A program made the position numbers and the translations under genes. The notes under the pieces are model-generated. The model ran no database searches. It saw only the letters and a program-made list of their open reading frames with translations, and was not told where the DNA came from. DNA of 33,605 nucleotides from Lentisphaerae bacterium RIFOXYC12_FULL_60_16. GTDB taxonomy: Bacteria > Verrucomicrobiota > Kiritimatiellia > UBA8416 > YA12-FULL-60-10. Shown here piece after piece: positions 15,029-23,629 of this stretch. Location: assembly GCA_001803315.1 (NCBI GenBank), contig MHBQ01000111.1:34200-67804 (forward strand), written 5' to 3'. Numbering within the stretch: position 1 is the first letter of the stretch; the number at the start of each line of letters is the position of its first letter.

Positions 15029-18000
15029 GAAGTGCCTTATGATACTGCCTATGTGGATTGCAACACGAACGTACTGGTCTGTGACTATCACCGGCATATC
15101 GGTACTCCTGGCAACCGCCACCATGGTGACCGGTCAGGTCACCTACCACGTGGCCGTTTCCGGCAATGATTCCCCGAACGACGGGCTCAGCTGGGCAAGT
15201 CCATTCCTGACCATCCACCACGCCATCACCCAGGCCACCGATAACGACACCATCCTCGTATCCAACGGGACTTACCTGGCGGCATCCCAGATCAATCTGA
15301 CCAAGCACCTTACCATTCAGGGATATACCACGGCGGCCGACGTCATTGTGGATGCCGGTGGAACCGGTATCGGCGGCCAGAGCCCCAATCCCGGCTGGTC
15401 GGTATTCCTGGTCAATGCCGCCGGTGCCCGCATCGAGAACCTTACCATCAAGGGCGGCGCAGCGTGGTGGGGAGGTAATGGCGCCGGGATGACACTCCAG
15501 GCTGGAACCGTATCCGGCTGTATCTTCCGCGGTAATTATGCAGGGAATGGCGGGGCCCTTTACATGACCGGAGGGGTGGTCACCAACAGCCTGTTCCACA
15601 ACAACGGATCCTACCAGTCCGGCGGTGGTATCTATATGACCGCCGGCACCCTCACACATTGCACGATCACCAGCAACCGGTGCGAACGGTCCAACGGCCC
15701 CACACCCGGCGGCGGCATCTACATGACCGGAGGGCTGGTCAAACATTGCATCATCCGGTCCAACTGGTCGCGCTCAACCGGCGGAGGGATACACATCTCC
15801 GTGGGACAATTGATCAACAGCCTGATCACCGGGAACGAAGTCCGGGGCTATGGCGGCAATGCCCAAGGCGGCGGCATCTACCAGGACGGCGGGAATATCC
15901 TGCACGTTACGGTTGCCGACAACCTGTGTATCCGGGGAAGCGGAGACGGCTTCTACCAGACCGCCGGCACCATCTCGAACAGCATCAGTTATTACAACGG
16001 CGATTCCCCCCTGACCGCCCGCGCCGAGAACCTCTACCAGACCGGTGGAACCGTCCTCCACTCCTGTATGACCCCGCTTCCAGCGGGCACCGGAAACATT
16101 CAGACTGAACCGTTGTTCGTCGACCGTTTCACCGACGATTATCGCCTTCATCCCGGTTCCCCGTGCATTGACACCGGAACGTCTATCGGGATACTGAATG
16201 ACCTCACCGGAGCCCTCCGCCCGCAAAATGGCGGCAGTGGCTCAGCCATCCCGGACATGGGCTGCTACGAAGCCGCCCCCCCCTCCAGTGCCCCCTCCCT
16301 GTCCTGTGATTTCCGTGCCAGCACCAATGAAGGACTCACGGAACTGGACGTTGTGTTCACCGCCGGCATTGCCGGCCCGGACACGTCGATCAGTTGGTAT
16401 TCCTGGTCTTTCGGAAACGGGGTTTCGGTCAGCGGACCCACCCGATCCGTGGTAACCAACCACTACACCTCCGGATGGTACGACGTAACCCTGACCGTCA
16501 CCAACGCATCCCTGGCAACGGCGACGCAAACGAGAACCAACCACATCAAGGTCGTGCCGGCTACCGTATATGCTTCCCGGTCAGGATCCCACACCCCACC
16601 CTACCTCTCATGGGCAACAGCAGCGACCAATATCCGATCCGCCGTTGCCATGGCCTGGAACGATGCCTCCAGCCTGGTGCTGATCACCAACGGTACCTAC
16701 GGTGAAATCAACCGGATCGACATCAAGGTTCCGATCCGGATCCGTAGCATCAACGGGGCTTCCGTGACAACCGTTGACGGGCAAAATCTGGGTCCCATGT
16801 ACGATGGCTGGTCCGTGTTAAAGGTTGACCATGCCGGTGCGGTCATTGAGGGACTTCGCATTACCAGAGGGGCCAATTACTATGGCGGATCCGGCGCAGG
16901 CGTTTACCTGGCCAACGGCACCCTGACCGCTTGTGACGTGGACAACAACTTCGCGGGCTACGCGGGTGGAATCCGCATGCTGGCAGGAACCGTCACCAAT
17001 TGCACCATCCGGAATAATCAAGCCTACGTTGACGGTGGCGGCATCTATATGACCGGCGGCCTGGTAACCCATTGCACCTTCACGAACAACCGGGCATTCC
17101 GGTCCAATGGCACAACCTTCGGCGGAGCAGTCTACACGGGTGGCGGCATCCTCAAGGATTCAACCCTGCAGGCCAACTGGGCCATGTACCGTGGCGGCGC
17201 CGTCTATCTCGCAAGCGGGCTGCTCCGCAATTGCCTGATCACCACCAACCGGACATTCGGCTGGTCCGAGGTTGGCCAGGGCGGCGGCATCTACCAAACG
17301 GGGGGACAGGTTGAAAGCTGTACCGTCGCGGACAACAACGCCTACAACCAGGCAGGAGACGGTGTCTGGATGACCGGGGGAACGATGACCAACAGCATCG
17401 TGTATTACAATGGGTCTGTCTCGCTCACCAACACCGGGGCGGGGAAGGTTGGCTTCTCCTGCTTCACCCCGGCCATGGCCGGCGGATCCAGCAACCTGCT
17501 GGCCGACCCCGCCTACCTCGACCGGGCCGCAGGGGATTATTCCCTGCGCCCCACCTCCCCCTGCATCAACGCCGGATCCAACCAAACCTGGATGGCCGGC
17601 ACCAAGGACCTGCAGGGTTCCAACCGCATTGAAGTTGGCATCGTGGATATGGGCTGTTACGAGGCATCCGACCCGAATAGCGGGCCGCTTGCTTGTGATT
17701 TCACGGCTGATCAAACCACGGGATATACCAATCTCTCCGTGGTATTTTCCGCCCTGGTCAGCGGATCCGACACCACCATCGTGGATTATGCCTGGGATCT
17801 CGGCAATGGCACCGTCAATGGTGCCAGCCTGGCCATGGTGACCAACCAATATTCCGCCGGCTACTACACCGTTTCATTAACGGTCCGGAACCTCGGTAAC
17901 GAAACGAACCAAGAGACCAAGGTCAACCATATCCGGGTCTCGCCGGCCGTTGCCTATGTCGCCCCCGGAGGCACCCATGTGCCGCCCTTCCTCTCCTGGT

Positions 18001-19052
18001 CAACGGCATCCACCACCATCGTCGATGCCGTCAACGAGGCCTACAGTGAAGCCGGGCAGTTCACCCGTGTGCTGGTTACCAACGGGCGATACGTCATCTC
18101 GCAAACCATCAATGTCTTCAAGGATATCACCATTGAAAGCGTCAACGGAAAATCGAACACCGTGGTATCCGGCAACAACGTCAATGACCGCCGGGTATTC
18201 TACATCAACTCCCCCAACGCCCTGCTCGAAGGGTTCACCATTACCGAAGGGTCATGGTATTACAACGGGTATGGGGCCGGATTGCGCCTCGATGCCGGAA
18301 CCGTCCGGAATTGCACCATCGTCAGCAACTACTGCGGATTTGGAGGAGGCATTCACATCCAGGGCGGCACGCTGGAATCATGCTCGGTCCTCTACAATAG
18401 GGCCTATATCGACGGCGGCGGCATCTACCAGTCCGGCGGACTGGTGCAAAACTGCATCCTGGCATACAACCGCTGCATCCGGATCAACGGCACCACCTAT
18501 GGCGGCGGGGTGTTCATGTCGGGAGGTGTCCTGCGAGACTGTGAACTGCGGGGCAACACGACCGGCAGCCGCGCCGGCGCGGTTTATCTCTCCGGTGCAA
18601 CGGCCGCCATCCAGAGCTGCACCATGGCAGGTTGTTCCGCCACCGGCTACGGCGGAACCGGTTACGGAGGAGGCCTGTACCTGAACCTTGGAACCGCAAC
18701 CAACTGTATCATCTACGGGAATCAAGCGCTGACAACCGGTCATGATGTCTACCAGGCCGGGGGAAACATCGGTTATTCCTGCGCCACCGACCTGGCGCAT
18801 GATCCCGGCGGTTCCGGCAACATCACCAACCTGCCCGGATTCGTCGATCCGGGTTCCGGTTATGGGATGGGCTACAGCATCCCAAACCTCCGCCTCACCG
18901 ATCAATCGCCCTGCTACAACACCGGGACATACCAGTCATGGATGGCAGGCACATTCGATCTAGACGGTGCACTCCGCATCCAGCGAGGCGGGGTTGACCG
19001 GGGCTGTTATGAACTCGCTGCCATACCCGGCTCGATCTTCATGATCAAATGA
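15027..19052 (+). CDS. Secreted three-module right-handed beta-helix protein with PKD-like linkers
   Basis: 1341 residues from the ATG at 15027; the ATG at 15051 is an equally possible start. Earlier in-frame codons run through the palindromes and are unlikely. The N-terminus is a signal peptide with a hydrophobic core (about residues 17-33) ending near V-T-G-Q. Three modules follow, about residues 40-411, 510-874 and 971-1335. Each opens with a Y-V-A-x-x-G-x-x-x-P strand, continues with x-S-W-x-x-A-x-x-x-I, builds coils repeating G-G-G-I-Y-M-T-G-G and C-x-I-x-x-N-x, and closes with S-P-C-I-x-x-G and G-C-Y-E. Two PKD-like Ig folds (C-D-F-x-A ... L-T-V-x-N) join them. This is a parallel beta-helix of the pectate-lyase/polysaccharide-processing type or an adhesin. 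No catalytic motif, C-terminal membrane helix, LPXTG or PEP-CTERM was seen. Confidence 0.85.
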   Translation: MKCLMILPMWIATRTYWSVTITGISVLLATATMVTGQVTYHVAVSGNDSPNDGLSWASPFLTIHHAITQATDNDTILVSNGTYLAASQINLTKHLTIQGYTTAADVIVDAGGTGIGGQSPNPGWSVFLVNAAGARIENLTIKGGAAWWGGNGAGMTLQAGTVSGCIFRGNYAGNGGALYMTGGVVTNSLFHNNGSYQSGGGIYMTAGTLTHCTITSNRCERSNGPTPGGGIYMTGGLVKHCIIRSNWSRSTGGGIHISVGQLINSLITGNEVRGYGGNAQGGGIYQDGGNILHVTVADNLCIRGSGDGFYQTAGTISNSISYYNGDSPLTARAENLYQTGGTVLHSCMTPLPAGTGNIQTEPLFVDRFTDDYRLHPGSPCIDTGTSIGILNDLTGALRPQNGGSGSAIPDMGCYEAAPPSSAPSLSCDFRASTNEGLTELDVVFTAGIAGPDTSISWYSWSFGNGVSVSGPTRSVVTNHYTSGWYDVTLTVTNASLATATQTRTNHIKVVPATVYASRSGSHTPPYLSWATAATNIRSAVAMAWNDASSLVLITNGTYGEINRIDIKVPIRIRSINGASVTTVDGQNLGPMYDGWSVLKVDHAGAVIEGLRITRGANYYGGSGAGVYLANGTLTACDVDNNFAGYAGGIRMLAGTVTNCTIRNNQAYVDGGGIYMTGGLVTHCTFTNNRAFRSNGTTFGGAVYTGGGILKDSTLQANWAMYRGGAVYLASGLLRNCLITTNRTFGWSEVGQGGGIYQTGGQVESCTVADNNAYNQAGDGVWMTGGTMTNSIVYYNGSVSLTNTGAGKVGFSCFTPAMAGGSSNLLADPAYLDRAAGDYSLRPTSPCINAGSNQTWMAGTKDLQGSNRIEVGIVDMGCYEASDPNSGPLACDFTADQTTGYTNLSVVFSALVSGSDTTIVDYAWDLGNGTVNGASLAMVTNQYSAGYYTVSLTVRNLGNETNQETKVNHIRVSPAVAYVAPGGTHVPPFLSWSTASTTIVDAVNEAYSEAGQFTRVLVTNGRYVISQTINVFKDITIESVNGKSNTVVSGNNVNDRRVFYINSPNALLEGFTITEGSWYYNGYGAGLRLDAGTVRNCTIVSNYCGFGGGIHIQGGTLESCSVLYNRAYIDGGGIYQSGGLVQNCILAYNRCIRINGTTYGGGVFMSGGVLRDCELRGNTTGSRAGAVYLSGATAAIQSCTMAGCSATGYGGTGYGGGLYLNLGTATNCIIYGNQALTTGHDVYQAGGNIGYSCATDLAHDPGGSGNITNLPGFVDPGSGYGMGYSIPNLRLTDQSPCYNTGTYQSWMAGTFDLDGALRIQRGGVDRGCYELAAIPGSIFMIK

Positions 19053-19090
19053 TGCAACGCTGTCCTGCCACATGACCAGAGGCCAAACCG

Positions 19091-21028
19091 TCAGGATGAT
19101 ACCCGGCAAAACGGACCGGCGGCATCGGAACGGTTCAATGAAACGTCCAACTTGATGGATACCGGGCCCCGTTGCAGGTCGATCCGGCATCCGCCACCCG
19201 TAGCGGCAACCGTGGCACGAACCCCGGACACCTCGCCGGCAGGATGCGCATGGAAAAGGGTTACAAAAACCGCATGATCGGCCGGCTGCTTGTTGCGGAT
19301 GACCAGGCAGGGAACCTCCTCGTCATGATGCACGTCATTCGGCCCTTTCAAGTAATCCACCGTGGCTTTACCCGACACCTCCGTCAGCCCGAACGGCAGC
19401 ACCTCTAAGGCGACCCCACCGGTGGTCATCCGCCACCCGTCCTTCACGGCCGTGAACGGTTGCGGCGCATGGAACCGCAGGTCGTAGGTGGACGCAACGT
19501 CCGCCTGCAATTCATCAACCAGGATCCAGACATCCGGGCGGACATACAGGGCATGCCGCAGAAACTTACGTAACCGGGCGGCGGCCTTGTACGGCGGCGC
19601 GGCATCGGCGGCGACCACATCCACATCATCCAGCGTTTCCACGCGCAGGATGCGACCTTCCGGATGTCCCTGCCGGAAGGGCAGATCCTCAAACCAGGTA
19701 TACCCCTCCCCCTCCTGTCCAATCCCGTTGATCAACACGGTATTCTGGTAGGAGGTACGCTTGAGCATGTAACCATCATCCACCAGCAACCATTCGCCCA
19801 GCGCATGCAGCATGACATGCCCCGCGTCAGGATGCATGTGGCCGCCGCTGACATCCTGCTTGTAGCGCCTCGCGGCATGGTGTCCGGAATTTGGCCCGCA
19901 CTTGATTAGGAAAACGGAGGCCTGGTCACCCCAGTCGCTGCGCATCATGACGATATCCTTGTCGGCCAGGTGATGCAGCAGCGGCAGGGAATCCGGATGT
20001 TCCGGCGCAACGGTCTCATCATACCAGAACGGTTCGGCAAAAACGCCATAGTCCGCCGAGGAACCTGCCGCGGCAATGGCATCGGCCAGGCCCTGCGCAA
20101 GTCCATCGCGATAGCGGCGCGCCACCATCCGCAACTGGGGATCCGGCCCGCACCAGGTATCCCCGTTGCTGTCGCCCAACTGTACGAAAACCTTCGTTTC
20201 CCGCCAGGCGCATCGGGGCAACTGGCTATACAACATGAAACGGGAATACTGGCGGAAGAACGTGCAATCCTCGAACAGGTCCAACCCGAGCAACTCGTGG
20301 GCCAGGACCATGCTGCGCACCAGGTAATCATTATGGTACTGGCCGTAGGCAAGCCCTTCCGCAGAAGCGCCATCCGGCCCCAGTGAATCCACCATGATCC
20401 GGGCCTTCTCCAGCCCCATGCGCAACAGGGGGCCGACACCGGGCAGGTCACCCCAGATGGCGCAACCCGCCGCCATAAGTCCGCAGTGCGGCACGGCGGT
20501 GTGGTTCCAGGCATAGGCCACGGGTGCTGCCGACTGGTAGGAGACCCAATCCTCGAACAACCGGCGGGCGTGGCGATACAGAGCGTCGGCGGTTCGTTCA
20601 CGCAGGGAGGCATCCAATTCGTGGTACAACCAGTCATAGGCCAGTGCCACGCCATGGCTCCAGTGCCCGTACATCAGGTCAACCGTCCAGGAATCACGGG
20701 CGATGAACGCTTCCAGGTAACGGCAGGCGGCATCGAAATAGGGCCGTTCACCGGTCAGGCGGTAGGCGGCAACCAGATGGGTCAGGTAGCATCCGTAGGT
20801 ACGCTTGTCATCTCCGCCGTCACCATCCGCTGGCACCACACTGGTCAATCCGTTGTTGGCGATTCGGCGGATACGCACCAGGAAACCGGCATACGGTTCA
20901 CGCCCGAGTTTCTGCCGGACCTCCTGCAGGCGGGCCTCGGTGGCATACAGGCGGGGATGAACCCCTTCGAATCGCATCTCCAGCGGGGTGGCGGAATTGA
21001 TCACATCGGGTTCAGCAGCCGTTGGCAT
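19091..21028 (-). CDS. Heparinase II/III-like polysaccharide lyase, apparently cytoplasmic
   Basis: 645 residues from the ATG at 21028, which has GAGGGG five bases upstream. Residues 20-330 are an (alpha/alpha)n toroid with W-S-H-G and the A-W-N-H-T-A pair (Asn175-His176). Tyrosines of G-L-A-Y-G-Q-Y-H (228, 231) are candidate catalytic bases. The C-terminal beta-sandwich holds the family signature G-G-H-M-H-P-D-A-G-H (395-404) and W-L-L-V-D-D-G-Y. Relatives in PL12, PL15, PL17 and PL21 cleave uronate-containing chains by beta-elimination. There is no signal peptide, which fits an exo-acting oligo-uronide lyase working on imported oligosaccharides. Glycan specificity (alginate, heparan, ulvan or other) cannot be deduced. 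It is convergent with the beta-helix gene, with 38 bp between stops, and divergent from the epimerase gene. Confidence 0.82.
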   Translation of the reverse strand: MPTAAEPDVINSATPLEMRFEGVHPRLYATEARLQEVRQKLGREPYAGFLVRIRRIANNGLTSVVPADGDGGDDKRTYGCYLTHLVAAYRLTGERPYFDAACRYLEAFIARDSWTVDLMYGHWSHGVALAYDWLYHELDASLRERTADALYRHARRLFEDWVSYQSAAPVAYAWNHTAVPHCGLMAAGCAIWGDLPGVGPLLRMGLEKARIMVDSLGPDGASAEGLAYGQYHNDYLVRSMVLAHELLGLDLFEDCTFFRQYSRFMLYSQLPRCAWRETKVFVQLGDSNGDTWCGPDPQLRMVARRYRDGLAQGLADAIAAAGSSADYGVFAEPFWYDETVAPEHPDSLPLLHHLADKDIVMMRSDWGDQASVFLIKCGPNSGHHAARRYKQDVSGGHMHPDAGHVMLHALGEWLLVDDGYMLKRTSYQNTVLINGIGQEGEGYTWFEDLPFRQGHPEGRILRVETLDDVDVVAADAAPPYKAAARLRKFLRHALYVRPDVWILVDELQADVASTYDLRFHAPQPFTAVKDGWRMTTGGVALEVLPFGLTEVSGKATVDYLKGPNDVHHDEEVPCLVIRNKQPADHAVFVTLFHAHPAGEVSGVRATVAATGGGCRIDLQRGPVSIKLDVSLNRSDAAGPFCRVSS

Positions 21029-21055
21029 AACCACCCCTCTTTCATCGGCACGTCC

Positions 21056-21100
21056 GTTGATTCAGGGGCAAGTATCCATACCGGACCATCCCGAATCAAC
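21056..21100 (-). promoter_or_regulatory. Candidate promoter and inverted repeat upstream of the lyase gene
   Basis: On the minus strand TTGATT (21099-21094) and GATACT (21076-21071) are 17 bp apart, with a start near 21064 and a 36-base leader. GTTGATTC (21056-21063) and GAATCAAC (21093-21100) are a perfect 8-bp inverted repeat, one arm over the -35 and one at the start site, with arms 37 bp apart. Confidence 0.4.
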
Positions 21101-21107
21101 ATCGAAC

Positions 21108-21137
21108 TAAAATACCGGCAGCGTGTGCAGGCACACG
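21108..21137 (+). promoter_or_regulatory. -10-like box with a 16-bp palindrome (candidate operator) before the epimerase-MFS pair
   Basis: TAAAAT (21108-21113) matches five of six -10 positions, but no good -35 lies at 16-18 bp. CGTGTGC (21122-21128), AG, GCACACG (21131-21137) is a perfect 7+2+7 palindrome exactly where transcription would begin. This is the size and position of a LacI- or GntR-type operator. No matching regulator gene is adjacent. Confidence 0.4.
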
Positions 21138-21212
21138 GACGAACCTGCCCTTGACCTCCCGGCGGTTGTGTGCAAGCGTCATGGGATCGTTGAATTCATG
21201 GGAGGGTCGGTC

Positions 21213-22214
21213 ATGCGTGTTTGCGTACTCGGGGGTACGGGGAACATCAGTTCCCCCATGGTCCGTTTATTGATGGAAGTCGGCCATGAGGTAACCGTGT
21301 TCAACCGGGGCCAGGCGCCGGGACTGCCGCCCGGGGTCCGCCTCCTCCGGGGCGACCGTTCCGACCGGCCTGCCTTCGAGGCTGCCATCCAGAACGAGCA
21401 TTTCGATGCCGCCATCGACATGATCTGCTTCAATGCCGAGGATGCCGCCAGCACCATCCGGGCCTTCCGCAAGGTCCGGCATCTTGTCTTCTGCTCCACC
21501 GTCTGCACCTACGGGGTCCAGTACGACTGGCTGCCCGCCAGCGAGGATCATCCCCTCCGGCCCATCAGCGATTACGGCCGCAACAAGGTGGCGGCCGAAC
21601 GGGTGTTCCTGGAGGCTTTTTACCGGGACGGATTTCCCGTCACAATCATCCGCCCCTCCACCACCTTCGGCCCGCGATGGAACCTGTTGCGGCAGATTGC
21701 CTGGGAAGCCGCCTGGGTGGACCGCGTCCGCAAGGGCAAACCCATCGCCGTCTGCGGGGACGGCCGCGCCTTCCACCAGTGGCTGTATGTGGATGATGCC
21801 GCCCCGGCGTTCGTCTTCCCCCTGGGCCGGGACCGGTGTGTCGGCCAGACCTACAACATGATGAAACAGGAGTTCGGCACCTGGGCGGATTATCACCGGA
21901 CGGCCATGTCCGTGATCGGGCGTACGGTGGAAATGGTCGGCGTGCCCCTGGCCACCCTGCTGGCCGCCGGCGTCCCCAATGTCGGAATCTGCGAAACCAT
22001 TTTTTCATACTCCACCATCTACACCCCCAACCGCCTGATGCGGGATGTGCCGGAGTTCCGTCCCCAGATCTCGCTGGAGGATGGCATGCGGCGCGTGTTG
22101 GAATCCATGGAACGTGAGCATCGGATTCCCGATTCCGACAAGGAAGACTGGGAAGACCGTCTCATTGCCGCCCAGCGGGCAGTCGGCGAAATCAAGTTGA
22201 CGCCGGCCCCATGA
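21213..22214 (+). CDS. NAD-dependent epimerase/dehydratase (extended SDR)
   Basis: 333 residues from the ATG at 21213, preceded by GGGAGGG at good spacing; earlier in-frame codons have no such site and no family sequence. The Rossmann motif is G7-G-T-G-N-I-S with F-N-R-G at the end of strand 2, where Arg suggests NADP or a relaxed choice. The catalytic set is Ser/Thr of F-C-S-T-V-C-T-Y-G and Tyr121-x3-Lys125 of D-Y-G-R-N-K. The family acts on nucleotide sugars or free sugar derivatives; which one is unknown. Its stop overlaps the MFS start by four bases (ATGA), so the two are translated together. It is divergent from the lyase gene, which suggests a shared oligosaccharide regulon. Confidence 0.86.
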   Translation: MRVCVLGGTGNISSPMVRLLMEVGHEVTVFNRGQAPGLPPGVRLLRGDRSDRPAFEAAIQNEHFDAAIDMICFNAEDAASTIRAFRKVRHLVFCSTVCTYGVQYDWLPASEDHPLRPISDYGRNKVAAERVFLEAFYRDGFPVTIIRPSTTFGPRWNLLRQIAWEAAWVDRVRKGKPIAVCGDGRAFHQWLYVDDAAPAFVFPLGRDRCVGQTYNMMKQEFGTWADYHRTAMSVIGRTVEMVGVPLATLLAAGVPNVGICETIFSYSTIYTPNRLMRDVPEFRPQISLEDGMRRVLESMEREHRIPDSDKEDWEDRLIAAQRAVGEIKLTPAP

Positions 22215-23629
22215 CCAACCCGTCGTCCAGATCCCCGGGAAACACGGCCATCCTGACCGTGGTGGTTCTCTCCTCATTCCTGGTACCGTTCATGATGGCA
22301 GCGCTGAACATTGCCCTCCCGTCCATCGGGAACGACCTTGAACTGGACGCCGTCATGCTGGGATGGGTGGCCACCACCTACCTCCTGACAGCCGCCGTCC
22401 TTCTTCTGCCATGCGGCCGGGCGGGCGATCTGTATGGGCGCCGCATCGTCTTTCTTTACGGCATGGGAACCTATACGGTCGGTTCATTCCTTTCATCCCT
22501 CGCACCCGGCATTCTCAGCCTGCTCACCGCCCGCATAATCCAGGGAATCGGCGGCGCCATGGTGTTTTCCACCGGAACCGCCATCCTCATTTCCGCCGTT
22601 GCACCCAGGAACCGCGGACGTGCCCTGGGATGGAACGTCGCGGCCGTCTACCTCGGACTCTCATTGGGACCGGTACTGGGCGGAATAATCGCCCACGATC
22701 TCGGCTGGCGCTGGATCTTCGGGCTGAATGCCGGAGCCGGCTTGCTGGCCACCCTTCTGACCATTCGGTGCCTGCACGACAACACCGCCGAAGCGGTCGG
22801 CAAACGTTTCGATTTTACCGGGGCCGGCATCTACGGGTGGGGCTTGATCACGTTCCTCTACGGCTGCACCCGCATTTCAGACCCCGTCGGCCCCCTCTGC
22901 ATCCTGGTCAGCATCCTGAGCGGAATCTACTTTGTCCGCCACGAATTGCATACCGCCAGTCCGCTCCTGGATATCCGGCTGGTTCGAACGAACCTTCCCT
23001 TCCTGCTTTCAAATACCGCGGCCCTGATCCATTACGCGGCAACCGCCGGACTGGGATTCATCCTGAGCCTCTATCTCGTCAACATCCGGGGATTCACTCC
23101 GCGGGATGCCGGCTGGATCATGATTGCCCAGCCGGTGATGATGACGCTCTTTTCCCCGCTCGCGGGACGTTGGTCCGACCGTATCCCCCCTTGGAAACTG
23201 GCATCCCTCGGCATGTCGCTTACGGCCATCGGCCTGGGAACCTTCTGCATCCTGCAACCGGACACCCCCCTCTGGAGCATCATGACCGGACTGGGTATTC
23301 TGGGCTTCGGTTTTGCCCTTTTCTCGTCGCCGAACACCCATGCCATCATGGGCTCGGTTGAACCCCGGCATTACGGCATGGCTTCCGGAATACTGGCCAG
23401 CATGCGATCCATCGGGCAGATGACCAGCATGGCGATCGTCATGATGATCCTCACGCTGGTCATGGGCCGGGGAAAAACCGTATTGGAGGCTCCTGAACAG
23501 TTCGGGCGTTCAGCCCGTATCGCCTGTGCCGTCTTTTCGGCACTCTGCGTGGCGGGGCTGTTCGCCTCCCTGGCCCGTGGCAGGAAAAACACCCTGGCTA
23601 CGGAAACCACAACGATTCAACGCTTGTAA
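22211..23629 (+). CDS. MFS transporter, DHA2 (EmrB/QacA-like) family
   Basis: 472 residues with about 14 hydrophobic segments, the DHA2 count. Motif A is G-R-A-G-D-L-Y-G-R-R after the second segment, the first segment has N-I-A-L-P-S-I, and motif C is in L-G-L-S-L-G-P-V-L-G-G in the fifth. The C-terminus ends in a short charged tail. DHA2 proteins are proton-driven exporters of drugs and small amphiphiles, though some carry sugars or metabolites. The ATG overlaps the stop of the epimerase gene, an unusual partner for a drug pump, so a metabolite or sugar-derivative substrate is worth considering. Its 3' end overlaps the convergent URO-D-like gene by 13 bp. Confidence 0.88.
   Translation: MTNPSSRSPGNTAILTVVVLSSFLVPFMMAALNIALPSIGNDLELDAVMLGWVATTYLLTAAVLLLPCGRAGDLYGRRIVFLYGMGTYTVGSFLSSLAPGILSLLTARIIQGIGGAMVFSTGTAILISAVAPRNRGRALGWNVAAVYLGLSLGPVLGGIIAHDLGWRWIFGLNAGAGLLATLLTIRCLHDNTAEAVGKRFDFTGAGIYGWGLITFLYGCTRISDPVGPLCILVSILSGIYFVRHELHTASPLLDIRLVRTNLPFLLSNTAALIHYAATAGLGFILSLYLVNIRGFTPRDAGWIMIAQPVMMTLFSPLAGRWSDRIPPWKLASLGMSLTAIGLGTFCILQPDTPLWSIMTGLGILGFGFALFSSPNTHAIMGSVEPRHYGMASGILASMRSIGQMTSMAIVMMILTLVMGRGKTVLEAPEQFGRSARIACAVFSALCVAGLFASLARGRKNTLATETTTIQRL

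Noticed and set aside
15450-18760. Regularly repeated GGCGGCATCTA-like DNA that could suggest a CRISPR or satellite array
   Set aside because: The repeats are in frame, degenerate and encode the beta-helix coils; there are no constant repeats with unique spacers.
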